A model generated the notes under the pieces. That model searched no databases. It was not told the origin of the DNA and saw only the letters and a program-made list of their open reading frames with translations. Shown here in pieces: positions 50,372-58,411 of a stretch of DNA of 64,000 nt; positions within the stretch are counted from its first letter, which is position 1; every line of letters starts with the position of its first letter. Both the position numbers and the translations under genes were made by a program. Origin of the DNA: Actinomycetes bacterium (lineage in GTDB: Bacteria; Planctomycetota; Phycisphaerae; JAACET01); NCBI GenBank assembly GCA_030614915.1, contig JAUXAG010000004.1, positions 1 to 64,000 on the forward strand, in the 5' to 3' direction.

Positions 50372-51493
50372 ATGAAGACACGGCTAATCAAATTGGTCCC
50401 GGGCAAGTCAGTTGGACAGGCGATAAAAGAAGCAGGTCAGGTGCTGGGGGCAGGGGGACTGGTGGCGATTCCGACGGAGACAGTCTATGGTATAGCTGCA
50501 AATGCGGCGGATTCGGCGGCTATGAAGAAACTGCGAAGGCTCAAGGAGCGCAGTAAACATGAGCCCTTCACCCTGCTGATAGCTGAGAAGCAGCAGGCCA
50601 GCAACTATGCGGGTCAGCTGAGCTGGCCGGGGACGACGCTTGCGGAGCGAGGTTGGCCGGGACCGCTGACACTGGTTTTTGATGTGGGCAAGGGACGTCC
50701 GGCGGGCAGGAAGAAGCTGAAAGCCGAGCAGGCGAAGAATATCTATCATCGGGGGACTATCGGGCTGCGGTGTCCGGATCAGCAGGAAATACGAAAGCTA
50801 CTAAGCGAGTTGGATTTTCCGGTGGTAGGGCCCAGCGCCAATCGGAAGGGCCAGCCAGCGGCGGTCCAGGCGAGCGAGGTCCTGGCGGCTCTGGATGGGG
50901 AGCTGGAGCTGGTGCTGGACGGGGGCAGGTGCCGATACGGTCGGGCCAGCACGGTTGTAGAGGTAAAAAGCGGCCAGTACAGAATCATTCGGCAAGGGGT
51001 GCTGGACGAGCGAATAATAGGGGATATGGCGCGGCTGCGAATAATGTTCGTGTGCACGGGGAACGCCTGCCGCAGTCCCATGGCCGTAGGGCTATTTAGA
51101 TTGAAAGTGGCCCAGAAGCTGGGGTGTGAGCCGGAAGAATTGGCCCAGCGAGGTTTGGAGGTGTTTTCCAGCGGGACGATGGGCTTAGCGGGTGCTCCAG
51201 CCAGTGCCAACGCCATAGAAGCGGCCGGTGAGCTGGGGGCCCAGATCAGCCAACATCTAAGCGAAGGGCTAAATGAGGAGAATATCGGGCGTGCCGACCA
51301 TATCCTAGTGATGACGCGAGGACATCTGCAAGAGGTGGTTCGGCTGGTGCCGGAGGCAAAAAACAAGACAAAATGTCTTGACCCCAGGGGAGATATCAGC
51401 GATCCTATGGGGCTGGATTTACAGGGGTATCGGCAGTGTGCGGGCCGACTGGCAAAGTCCATCGATTATCTGGTGAAAGAGTTGAGAATATGA
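50372..51493 (+). CDS. tsaC: fusion of threonylcarbamoyl-AMP synthase and low-molecular-weight phosphatase
   Basis: 373 residues, two enzymes in one chain. Residues 1-215 are the Sua5/YrdC fold that makes threonylcarbamoyl-AMP for the t6A tRNA modification: GGLVAIPTETVYGIAANAADSAAM, RSKHEPFTLLI, WPGPLTLVF, GTIGLRCPD and VVGPSANRKGQPA. From about 222 a low-molecular-weight tyrosine/arginine phosphatase begins: IMFVCTGNACRSPMA is the C-x5-R phosphate loop and CLDPRGDISDP carries the general acid. The specificity position after GN is Ala, where protein-arginine phosphatase YwlE has Thr and tyrosine phosphatases usually Ile. The genes for both enzymes plus rpiB are separate neighbours in Bacillus (ywlC-ywlE-ywlF), so this is a fusion of a known neighbourhood. 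Confidence 0.93.
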   Translation: MKTRLIKLVPGKSVGQAIKEAGQVLGAGGLVAIPTETVYGIAANAADSAAMKKLRRLKERSKHEPFTLLIAEKQQASNYAGQLSWPGTTLAERGWPGPLTLVFDVGKGRPAGRKKLKAEQAKNIYHRGTIGLRCPDQQEIRKLLSELDFPVVGPSANRKGQPAAVQASEVLAALDGELELVLDGGRCRYGRASTVVEVKSGQYRIIRQGVLDERIIGDMARLRIMFVCTGNACRSPMAVGLFRLKVAQKLGCEPEELAQRGLEVFSSGTMGLAGAPASANAIEAAGELGAQISQHLSEGLNEENIGRADHILVMTRGHLQEVVRLVPEAKNKTKCLDPRGDISDPMGLDLQGYRQCAGRLAKSIDYLVKELRI

Positions 51494-51966
51494 AATTGAG
51501 CATAGCGGCAGACCACAGGGGGTTTCAGGCCAAGGAACGAATGAAAGCGTTCCTGTCAGAGCTGGGGCACGAGGCAAAGGACTTCGGGACCAATTCGCCC
51601 AAACCTTACGACTATCCGGATAGCGGCTACCCGGCGGCCAAAGCGGTGGTTGAAGGACAAGCCGAGCGGGGTATTCTCTTCTGCGGGACGGGCATAGGGA
51701 TGTCGCTGACGGCCAATAAAGTACGAGGTATTCGGGCGGCACTGTGCCACGACGAAGTAACGGTGGATATGGCCCGACGTCACAATGACGCGAATATACT
51801 CTGCCTGCCGGCGGACCTGCTGGGGGAAAAGCAAATGATGCAAATCATCCGCATTTTTCTGGAAGCCCCGTTCGACGGGGGACGGCACCTAAGACGCATC
51901 AATAAACTGACCAAGATCGAGCAAGAACAAAACTCAGAGCCTTCGGACACTTCGCGTCCTTCCTAA
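51490..51966 (+). CDS. rpiB: ribose-5-phosphate isomerase B
   Basis: Interconverts ribose and ribulose 5-phosphates. The ATG overlaps the previous TGA (ATGA), so it is translationally coupled to the tsaC fusion; the track start lies inside that gene. 158 residues: MKLSIAADHRGFQAKERMK, DFGTNSPKPYDYPDSGYPAAKAV, the active-site cysteine in GILFCGTGIGMSLTANKVRGIRAALC, and MARRHNDANILCLPADLLG. The last ten residues are polar and may include decayed repeat sequence. Confidence 0.96.
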   Translation: MKLSIAADHRGFQAKERMKAFLSELGHEAKDFGTNSPKPYDYPDSGYPAAKAVVEGQAERGILFCGTGIGMSLTANKVRGIRAALCHDEVTVDMARRHNDANILCLPADLLGEKQMMQIIRIFLEAPFDGGRHLRRINKLTKIEQEQNSEPSDTSRPS

Positions 51967-52024
51967 TCAATCCTGCTGCCATAGCAATGCGTTCCAAGTT
52001 TAGCAGAGGGGTGAATAGCTCGGC

Positions 52025-52690
52025 TTAGCTGGCGGGGAGGCGCTGTAAGTCGGCATCGCCGCCCAGAACGATGAGGGTATCCTCGGCATTGACAACCTCA
52101 TCGGGCAAGGGGACCACACAGAAATCACGGCGTTCAGTGGCGGGGGATTCGCGGCGGATAGCGGCGACATTGATGTGGTATTTGTTGCGGAGGTCCAACT
52201 GTCGCAAGGTTTTGCCGACAAAAGAAGCGGGGGCCTGTAATTGAATCAAACTGTAGCCGGGGGCCAACTGCAGGGGGTCGAGCAGGTGGGGATGGACCAG
52301 GCGACGAGCCAAGTGAATGGCGGACTCGTCCTCGGGGTAGATGACCTCATGGGCACCGACGCTGCGGAGGATGTGGCCTCGCACGCTGGAGGTGGCCCGG
52401 GCGATGATGCGCTTCAGGCCGAGGGACTTGAGTACGGCGGTGGTCATAGCGGCGGCCTCGAACTGGGTGCCCATGGCGACCACGGCGACGTCGAGCTTGT
52501 TAATGCCCTGAGCGACCAGGGCCCGGGAGTCGGTAGAGTCCATCCTGAGGGCCAGGGTAACGTCGTCGCGGATCTGCTCGATAATGTCAGGGTCGCGGTC
52601 GATGGCTATGATCTCGGCGCCGGAAGAAGTCAACTGTCCGGCCAGTCGGCGGCCAAAACGTCCCAATCCGATGATGGCGTAGCGGTCCAT
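52025..52690 (-). CDS. trkA: potassium-uptake regulatory subunit (TrkA/KtrA)
   Basis: Cytoplasmic NAD(H)/nucleotide-binding ring that gates the TrkH/KtrB channel. The 221 residues have one RCK domain (YAIIGLGRFGRRLAGQLTSSGAEIIAIDRDPDIIEQI, VVAMGTQFEAAAMTTAVLKSLGLKRIIARA) and a C-terminal TrkA-C domain (YSLIQLQAPASFVGKTLRQLDLRNKYHINVAAIRR). Single-RCK architecture is the KtrA type rather than the doubled E. coli TrkA. It follows trkH on the same strand with a family B repeat between them. Confidence 0.94.
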   Translation of the reverse strand: MDRYAIIGLGRFGRRLAGQLTSSGAEIIAIDRDPDIIEQIRDDVTLALRMDSTDSRALVAQGINKLDVAVVAMGTQFEAAAMTTAVLKSLGLKRIIARATSSVRGHILRSVGAHEVIYPEDESAIHLARRLVHPHLLDPLQLAPGYSLIQLQAPASFVGKTLRQLDLRNKYHINVAAIRRESPATERRDFCVVPLPDEVVNAEDTLIVLGGDADLQRLPAS

Positions 52691-52709
52691 AATAAGGCTC
52701 CGAACAGAT

Positions 52710-52735
52710 AGATTCCCGCTTTAGCGGGAATGACA
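52710..52735 (+). repeat. family B repeat, copy B4
   Basis: ATTCCCGCTTTAGCGGGAAT core with GACAG flank, between trkH and trkA. Confidence 0.92.
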
Positions 52736-52753
52736 GAAAGATAGGAAATGACA

Positions 52754-54544
52754 CTATCCAATGACCAAGGGCTCAGAAGGATAATCGTACCTTGCGGGCC
52801 GACGGCGAGCACTGACGGCGACGAGGAAGGTCAAGGGCCCGAGCCGACCAAGAAACATGCCCACCATGAGAATATACTTCCCGGCGGTAGTCAAGCGTGC
52901 AGTCAGGCCGGTGCTCAGGCCGACGGTGCCGCAGGCACTGGCGGACTCGAAAAGCAGCTCGGCCAAGGACTCTCCGGGCTGAGCGAGCGAGAGGGCCAGG
53001 GTGACGACTACGAGCAGGGCCAGAAAGAGAATAAGCAAGGCGCCGGCGCGGCGGAGAGTCTCCAGGGCCAAGGTGCGTCCGAAGGCCTCGACATTATCGC
53101 GGCGGCGAAGAGTGGCCCAGGCACTAAGGACCAGCACGGCTAAGGTTATGGTCTTGAAGCCACCGGCAGTAGAGGCGGGCGAACCACCGACAACCATCAA
53201 GGCGGTCAAGAGGAATTGACCACCAGGGGGCAAATCTTTGATGACGATAGTATTGAATCCGGCTGTTCTGGCGGTGACGCTCTGAAAAAACGCAGCGGGC
53301 AAAGTACAACGGCCCAAGAGGAGCAAGGCCAAGGTTCCCAGGACAATCAGGGCCAAGGAGGTGGTCACGGCCAGCTTGGTCTGGAGGGTAAAACGCGGAC
53401 GAGCCGGGGCCAACTCGGCGCCGAGGACGAATTTTCTGTGGCGGCGAAAACGGTTGAGCAGGCCGGAGAAGAACATTCGGGCGATGTTGTAAAGTACGGG
53501 AAAGCCGAGTCCGCCAATGATAATCAAGGGACAAAAGACGGCGTAAACCCGCCAGGAGCCGGCGAAGCTGCGAAGGCTGTTGGTGAAAAGGCCAAAGCCG
53601 GCGTTGCAGAAAGCGGAGATGGCATGAAAAATGCTGTAGTAGACTCGCTGGGAACCGGAGAAATCGTCGGGCCAAAGTGAGAGCAAACAAACAGCACCCA
53701 AGGCCTCGAGGAGCAAGGTGGTAATGAGAATGAACTTCAACATGCGGGCGATTTTGCCCAAGATTCCCTCGGAGAGTAAGCCCTGATAAAAGGTTCCCTC
53801 GCGGAGGCCCATGGTGCGACCGATCATGAGGGCGAAGGTGGTGCCGAACATCATGATGCCCAGGGCGCCGAGCTGAATCATGGCGAGAATGACGATCTGG
53901 CCGAAGGTGGAGAAACCCTGGCCGGTGTCGCGGACAACCAGACCGGTAACGCAGGTGGCACTGACGGCAGTAAACAGGGAATCAGCAATAGTTATGCGGG
54001 TGTTTTGGGGCTGAGGGTCCCCGGGTGTGGGGCGGGGCAGAGCACGGGGGAGCAGCAAGAGGCCAGCCCCGCAGATAATGACCACCAAGAAACTGATAAT
54101 CAATAATCTGGCGGGGGGCAGGCCGGATTCGGACAGGCGAATGTTGAGTCGCAACAGGTTCAGACCCAGCAGGACCAAGATGTAGGCTTGGACGATGGTT
54201 ATGTAAACCATGCCGGCGGAGGCGAAGTGATAACCCAATCGGCGAGCTAAGAAAATAGCGGCGACTACCAGAGCAATGAGGGCCAAATGGGGCCAAATGT
54301 GCTTTACGTAGGCCCAGCGGTTCGAGGAGATCAGAAGGCGGATCAACTTATCGAGGAGAAAGTAGGCTAATATGGCAATCTGGAGAGTGTGCAGCCACTT
54401 GACAGGGACGGGGGGATAGTAAAAGCCATACTCGCAGAGAAGGCTAAACAGGGCAGCCAGGGCGGCGATGGTCATGGCCACGCTCAAAAGGCGGCGCAAG
54501 CGACGATAAGCTAACTCGCGTGGCACAAGCAAAGGATGGGGCAT
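52754..54544 (-). CDS. trkH: TrkH/KtrB-type potassium uptake channel subunit
   Basis: 596 residues. The last 450 contain four selectivity-filter repeats: SATCVTGLVV, SAFCNAGFGLF, TARTAGFNT and SACGTVGLSTG, each with the key glycine and flanked by membrane helices. The first 140 residues add about four further helices not found in KtrB (LLSVAMTIAALAALFSLL; LQIAILAYFLLDKLIRLLI; PHLALIALVVAAIFL). Together with TrkA it should form a K+ (possibly Na+-coupled) importer. A nearby membrane pyrophosphatase of the K+-dependent class gives the cell a second use for internal potassium. Confidence 0.93.
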   Translation of the reverse strand: MPHPLLVPRELAYRRLRRLLSVAMTIAALAALFSLLCEYGFYYPPVPVKWLHTLQIAILAYFLLDKLIRLLISSNRWAYVKHIWPHLALIALVVAAIFLARRLGYHFASAGMVYITIVQAYILVLLGLNLLRLNIRLSESGLPPARLLIISFLVVIICGAGLLLLPRALPRPTPGDPQPQNTRITIADSLFTAVSATCVTGLVVRDTGQGFSTFGQIVILAMIQLGALGIMMFGTTFALMIGRTMGLREGTFYQGLLSEGILGKIARMLKFILITTLLLEALGAVCLLSLWPDDFSGSQRVYYSIFHAISAFCNAGFGLFTNSLRSFAGSWRVYAVFCPLIIIGGLGFPVLYNIARMFFSGLLNRFRRHRKFVLGAELAPARPRFTLQTKLAVTTSLALIVLGTLALLLLGRCTLPAAFFQSVTARTAGFNTIVIKDLPPGGQFLLTALMVVGGSPASTAGGFKTITLAVLVLSAWATLRRRDNVEAFGRTLALETLRRAGALLILFLALLVVVTLALSLAQPGESLAELLFESASACGTVGLSTGLTARLTTAGKYILMVGMFLGRLGPLTFLVAVSARRRPARYDYPSEPLVIG

Positions 54545-54591
54545 AACAATAATTCTACGCAGTTCCAGTAGGCGGTGTCAAGGGCAGAAGA

Positions 54592-54681
54592 GATTGCGAA
54601 TTTCGAATTGCGAATTTGACGGAAAGAAGAAGGGATTGCGAATACCCGCCTCGGCCGACGGGAGTTTCGAATTGCGAATTC
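54592..54681 (+). repeat. AT-rich GCGAATT repeat tract
   Basis: The motif TTCGAATTGCGAATT occurs twice, with an extra GATTGCGAAT in each half. It lies between the aroDE stop and the trkH start and is a sixth small repeat type. The TTCGAA core is palindromic. Confidence 0.6.
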
Positions 54682-54687
54682 ATCGGA

Positions 54688-56244
54688 TCAAGCTAAAGCT
54701 CGGTAAAGTACCTGCTGCATGGTAGTGAGGGGGGCGGGTTGGCCGGTCCAGAGCTCAAATTGCTTGGCGGCCTGGCGGATGAACATGTCAGCTCCGCTGA
54801 TGGTTGTGGCAGCGGCCTGGGCGGCTTGAGTGAGCAAAAGAGTCTGCTGAGGATTGTAGACGGTATCAAAGACGGTCATGTCGGGCTTCAGGGCATCGCG
54901 GGGAAATGGCGAAGCCTGAGTGTTCGGAGACATGCCGATGCTGGTAGCGTTGATGATGATTCGGGCAGTAGTTTTGGCCAGTTGGGCCAAGGGGACGGTG
55001 GTAGCGGTAAATTCTTCGGCCAGTCGCTGGGCTCTGGAGGCAGTACGATTGTAAATGAGGACCTGGGCGCCGGCCTGGGTGAGGCCTGCAACTATGGCCC
55101 GGGCGGCACCACCGGCACCAAGGACGGCAACCTTGCGTCCAGACAAGTCGGGGCGAGTGATGCCCATGCCAAGGGTAAGGGCATCAAGGGCGCCGTCGAG
55201 GTCGGTGTTGTAGCCGGATAATGGCGTCTCAAGTGAACTTACGATGGTATTGACAGATCCGATTCTTTCGGCAAGAGAGTCCACGTGAGCTGAATTGTCA
55301 CGAAGGTAACGCAGGGCGTTTTCCTTGTGGGGAATGGTGACACTCAAGCCGCGCAGATCGAGCCAGGGACGGCTAAGAAAGCCATCCATAAAGCGGGCGA
55401 AGTTTTCGTAGCCCGGCTCGACGAGGAAGGGCAGGTATAGGCCGGGGAAATCGGTCTGCTCAAAGGCGGCGTTGTGAATGGCCGGGCTTAGCGAATGAAC
55501 AATGGGTGAGCCGACGACACCAAAAAGGGAGGTTTGCGGAGTAATGCGTTCCCAGCGATATAGGCTGCGCATTTCGTCCAAGGGGATTTGGCCAGGGGCA
55601 CTGGCCTGGTCGAGGGAGAGGCAGGAGAAGGAAAGGAAGGTGCCGAGCTTGGCGGCCAGGACGCGGGAGATTTGGCCGGCCTGGCCCATGGCGATGATGA
55701 TGGTTGGCCTGGAAGACTGCTGGGCGAAGTCCAATAAGGGCAAATTGTCGTGAATCGATTGAGCCATGCAGACGACCTTGAGGATGGCGGCTGGTGCAGA
55801 GGACATCTGAGCGATAGACTCGTTGAGATTGGAAGGTACACAGTGAAAATCGTGGAGACTGAGGATAAGAGCGGGCTTGTCTGCGTCGAGGGAATCGCAA
55901 GTGATGGAGCTGATGAGTTCGCGGGCGCGTGAGGATGCAGCAAAGTGGGGCCATTCAAAGTCAATAAAGGCTGGACGGGCTTTGGCGATGTCGGCAAGGA
56001 GGTCCAGGCGCTGGTCCTCGGAGCCGGTGAATTTTCCGCCCTGGTCTCTGGGCCTGAGGGTGACGATTACGGGCAGGGAAGCTTCAGCCAGGAGAGTTGG
56101 CCAATCGGCATCGGCCATGTGGTCCAAGCGGAACTCAAGGATGTCGGCTCGGGCAGTGTGCGCAGACTTAATCTGCCGACGAGCTGAGGCGGTATCGCTC
56201 GCAGTGATGGGGACGGCCAATAATGTTCGCTTAGTCGGAGCCAC
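54688..56244 (-). CDS. aroDE: fused 3-dehydroquinate dehydratase (type I) and shikimate dehydrogenase
   Basis: 518 residues covering two successive steps of the shikimate pathway. Residues 1-230: type I AroD, with DILEFRLDHMAD, VIVTLRPRDQGG, LSLHDFH (catalytic His) and ILKVVCMAQS (Schiff-base Lys). From about 240: AroE, with FGVVGSPIVHSLSPAIHNAAFE, LSVTIPHKENALRYL (catalytic Lys), SVNTIV, GYNTDLDGALDAL (catalytic Asp), the NADP loop VLGAGGAARAIVAGL with YNRTASRAQRL, and INATSIGMSP. The same fusion order is known from plants and some bacteria, including Chlamydiae and Planctomycetes. leuA lies upstream on the same strand behind a block of repeats. Confidence 0.95.
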   Translation of the reverse strand: MAPTKRTLLAVPITASDTASARRQIKSAHTARADILEFRLDHMADADWPTLLAEASLPVIVTLRPRDQGGKFTGSEDQRLDLLADIAKARPAFIDFEWPHFAASSRARELISSITCDSLDADKPALILSLHDFHCVPSNLNESIAQMSSAPAAILKVVCMAQSIHDNLPLLDFAQQSSRPTIIIAMGQAGQISRVLAAKLGTFLSFSCLSLDQASAPGQIPLDEMRSLYRWERITPQTSLFGVVGSPIVHSLSPAIHNAAFEQTDFPGLYLPFLVEPGYENFARFMDGFLSRPWLDLRGLSVTIPHKENALRYLRDNSAHVDSLAERIGSVNTIVSSLETPLSGYNTDLDGALDALTLGMGITRPDLSGRKVAVLGAGGAARAIVAGLTQAGAQVLIYNRTASRAQRLAEEFTATTVPLAQLAKTTARIIINATSIGMSPNTQASPFPRDALKPDMTVFDTVYNPQQTLLLTQAAQAAATTISGADMFIRQAAKQFELWTGQPAPLTTMQQVLYRALA

Positions 56245-56262
56245 AGATTACCCAGATTGTAA
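56240..56262 (+). repeat. family E repeat, copy E3 (short)
   Basis: GCCACAGATTACCCAGATTGTAAG at the very start of the aroDE gene. Confidence 0.7.
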
Positions 56263-56283
56263 GAAAAACAAAGAAATACAACT

Positions 56284-56318
56284 AGCCACAGATTTCACAG
56301 ATGAACACAGATTATAAG
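56284..56318 (+). repeat. family E repeat, copy E4
   Basis: GCCACAGATTTCACAGATGA and ACACAGATTATAAG, followed at once by a family A copy. Confidence 0.85.
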
Positions 56319-56322
56319 AAAG

Positions 56323-56351
56323 AAACCCCCGGTAAAACCGGGGGCTAAATA
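56323..56351 (+). repeat. family A hairpin repeat, copy A10
   Basis: CCCCCGGT-AAA-ACCGGGGG then CTAAATA. The following TACTGGATTCCGCATCAAG repeats the A-plus-B composite seen at 1705-1765. Confidence 0.9.
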
Positions 56352-56353
56352 TA

Positions 56354-56382
56354 CTGGATTCCGCATCAAGTGCAGAATGACA
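56354..56382 (+). repeat. family B-like repeat (diverged)
   Basis: TGGATTCCGCATCAAGTGCAGAATGACAG, the same variant as at 1737. Confidence 0.75.
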
Positions 56383-56420
56383 GAAGAGACCTACCTCTTT
56401 TGTCGCAGGTAATAACATGG

Positions 56421-57965
56421 TCATAACCTGGCTGGTGGCGTAGTCCCGTTTCCATTGGCGGTGATGATGCGATTGATGGCCTGTAAGTATGCCAGGGCAG
56501 AGGCCTCGATGATGTCGGTGCTGAAGGCCCGGCCACGATACGAGGCGTCGTTGTAGCGCAGTTTTACGTAGACCTCGCCCTGTGCTTCCTTGCCACCGGT
56601 AATGGCCCGGATGGAATACTCGGCTAGCTTGGCAGTGATGCCAGTAATTCGACCGATGGCAGAATAAACGGCGTCGATGGGTCCATCACCGGTGCCGGCG
56701 TCCTGGAAGAGCTCGCCGGCAGGGTTGCGCAGACAGATGGTGGCGGTAGGAATCATCTTTGAGCCGGACGAAATCTGCAGCGACTCGAGCTTCCAGCCGG
56801 TGGCGACTGATTCGAGCAGGTCCTCAACCACGGCTTCAATGTCTTCGCGGAAGATCTCCTTTTTCTTGTCGGCCAGGCTCTTAAGGCTGGCCACAGCGGT
56901 GGTGAGCTGCTCCTCGGAGAGGGTATATCCGAGCTCGGCAACGCGCTGCTGAAAGGCGTGTCGGCCGGAATGCTTGCCGAGGACCAGGGCAGTTTTGGGC
57001 ACGCCGACGTCTTCTGGTCGCATGATCTCGTAGGTGCTGGCCTCGGCGAGTACGCCGTGCTGATGAATTCCGGCCTCGTGGGCAAAGGCGTTGGCGCCGA
57101 CGATGGCCTTGTTGCGCTGGACCTGCATTCCGGTGAGCGAAGAAACCATGCGCGAGGTTCTGTAAATCTGGCGAGTGTCAATGTTGGTGCGGATATCGTA
57201 GTGGTCGCGGCGGACCTTCAAGGCCATGACCAGCTCCTCGAGCGAACAATTTCCGGCCCTCTCGCCGAGGCCATTGATGGTGCATTCGACTTGGCCGGCT
57301 CCGGCGCGGACGGCGGCCAGAGAGTTGGCAACGGCCAAGCCAAGGTCGTTGTGGCAGTGGACGGAAATGACGGTCTGGGAGATATTGGGCACGTTGGCAA
57401 CCAAATCGGCGATTATTTCATAAAAATGCTCGGGCGTGGCGTAGCCGACGGTGTCGGGGATGTTGACGGTGGTGGCACCGGCCTCGATGACGGCCTGGAC
57501 GACCTCGCGGAGAAAGTCCGGCTGGGTGCGGGAGGCGTCTTCGGGGGAAAACTCGACGTCGTCAACCATGCTTTTGGCCAGGCGGACGGCGTCAACGGAG
57601 AGCTTTAGAATCTCCTGATGGGCCCGCTTGAGCTTGTACTTGAGGTGTATCTCGCTGGTGGCGCAGAAGACGTGGATGCGAGGATGGGCGGCATCGGCAA
57701 CGGCTTGGCCGGCGGTGGTAATGTCTTTCTCCAAGGAACGGGCCAGGCCGGCTACGGTGGCTTTTTTGATGACGGCGGCAACCTCCTTGACGGCCTGGAA
57801 ATCGCCGGCAGAACTCACGGGGAAACCGGCTTCGATGATGTCAACGCCCAGAGCTTCGAGCTGATGGGCAATCTCGACCTTCTGAGAGATGGTCAGCGAA
57901 GCGCCGGGCGATTGCTCGCCGTCGCGGAGAGTAGTGTCGAATATCTGGATTACGCGCGGTTCCAT
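56421..57965 (-). CDS. leuA: 2-isopropylmalate synthase
   Basis: First committed step of leucine synthesis, joining acetyl-CoA and 2-oxoisovalerate. The ATG at 57965 lies eight bases after GGAGG and gives 514 residues; the track start (58166) runs into the leader. The TIM barrel has IQIFDTTLRDGEQSPGASLT, EAGFPVSSAGDF, VNIPDTVGYATPEHF, VHCHNDLGLAVANS (metal His) and ECTINGLGERAGNCSLEE. The C-terminal dimer/regulatory domain (WKLESLQISSGSKMIPTATICLRN; AVYSAIGRITGITAKLAEYSIRAI) is present, so leucine feedback is likely. Transcription is governed by an attenuator described separately. Confidence 0.97.
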   Translation of the reverse strand: MEPRVIQIFDTTLRDGEQSPGASLTISQKVEIAHQLEALGVDIIEAGFPVSSAGDFQAVKEVAAVIKKATVAGLARSLEKDITTAGQAVADAAHPRIHVFCATSEIHLKYKLKRAHQEILKLSVDAVRLAKSMVDDVEFSPEDASRTQPDFLREVVQAVIEAGATTVNIPDTVGYATPEHFYEIIADLVANVPNISQTVISVHCHNDLGLAVANSLAAVRAGAGQVECTINGLGERAGNCSLEELVMALKVRRDHYDIRTNIDTRQIYRTSRMVSSLTGMQVQRNKAIVGANAFAHEAGIHQHGVLAEASTYEIMRPEDVGVPKTALVLGKHSGRHAFQQRVAELGYTLSEEQLTTAVASLKSLADKKKEIFREDIEAVVEDLLESVATGWKLESLQISSGSKMIPTATICLRNPAGELFQDAGTGDGPIDAVYSAIGRITGITAKLAEYSIRAITGGKEAQGEVYVKLRYNDASYRGRAFSTDIIEASALAYLQAINRIITANGNGTTPPARL

Positions 57966-58074
57966 AGTAGGGTCCTCCGGAAAGGGCCGCATTGCGGCGT
58001 ATTTGTAACACCTTACCATAAAGGTTGTTACAGCTATCGAGTCCGATAATATAATCTGTTTTGGACCCGATACG

Positions 58075-58103
58075 AAAAAAGCCCCACGCAGCAAGCGTAG
58101 GGC
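58075..58103 (-). terminator. attenuator terminator of leuA
   Basis: GCCCTACGC-TTGCT-GCGTGGGGC is a 9-bp stem (one G-U) followed by six T in the RNA sense. It lies between the leader peptide and leuA. Its 5' arm is also needed by the competing antiterminator. Confidence 0.9.
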
Positions 58104-58146
58104 CTGAAATTTCGCAGCGAGGTCAGTCGCCGAAGCCCTACGCCTG
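58095..58146 (-). promoter_or_regulatory. leuA antiterminator
   Basis: RNA segment CAGGCGTAGGGC (58146-58135) can pair over 12 bases (one G-U) with GCCCTACGCTTG (58103-58092), which destroys the terminator stem. The 5' arm contains the leader-peptide stop codon TAG, so a ribosome that reaches the stop covers it. Confidence 0.85.
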
Positions 58147-58221
58147 GTGGGCGCATAGCAAGCCAAGCAACAGCTCCAGGCTGTTGAGTCGAGCGAAACA
58201 ATATGGCTTGGGGCAGGACAT
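58138..58221 (-). CDS. leuL: leu leader peptide
   Basis: A 27-residue ORF with GGAG nine bases before its ATG. The second half reads LNSLELLLGLLCAHQA: seven leucines within eleven codons, using CTC, CTG, TTG, CTT and CTA. When charged Leu-tRNA is scarce, ribosomes should stall there, leave the antiterminator free and let transcription reach leuA. When leucine is plentiful, ribosomes reach the TAG and mask the antiterminator, so the terminator forms. The Leu codons also sit in a hairpin (CAACAGC/GCTGTTG). It is too short for the ORF track. Confidence 0.9.
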   Translation of the reverse strand: MSCPKPYCFARLNSLELLLGLLCAHQA

Positions 58222-58258
58222 CAGATCAGACTCCGCTAGACTATAGACTACATCGGCT

Positions 58259-58288
58259 ATTATAGGGCCTGGGGTTGAGGGGAGTCAA
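58259..58288 (-). promoter_or_regulatory. leu promoter
   Basis: Minus strand TTGACT and TATAAT with an 18-base spacer. RNA would start near 58252, 30 bases before the leader peptide start codon. Confidence 0.8.
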
Positions 58289-58310
58289 GGGGAAAATGGG
58301 CCGGAAAAAG

Positions 58311-58342
58311 AAACCCCCAGGATAAACCTGGGGGCTAAACAA
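58311..58342 (+). repeat. family A hairpin repeat, copy A11
   Basis: CCCCCAGG-ATAAA-CCTGGGGG then CTAAACAAAG. First of a tandem pair with different stem sequences. Confidence 0.92.
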
Positions 58343-58344
58343 AG

Positions 58345-58374
58345 AAACCCCCGGTAAAACCGGGGGCTAAATAT
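58345..58374 (+). repeat. family A hairpin repeat, copy A12
   Basis: CCCCCGGT-AAA-ACCGGGGG then CTAAATA, four bases after A11. The two neighbours represent two different subtypes, so they are not a simple recent duplication. Confidence 0.92.
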
Positions 58375-58411
58375 AAGACAAGTCTGCGGCAGTTCGAGCC
58401 ATTTGGGTACT

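Noticed and set aside
58061-58246. Plus-strand 61-codon ORF in the leuA leader.
   Set aside because: It is antisense to the leu attenuator and has no ribosome site.
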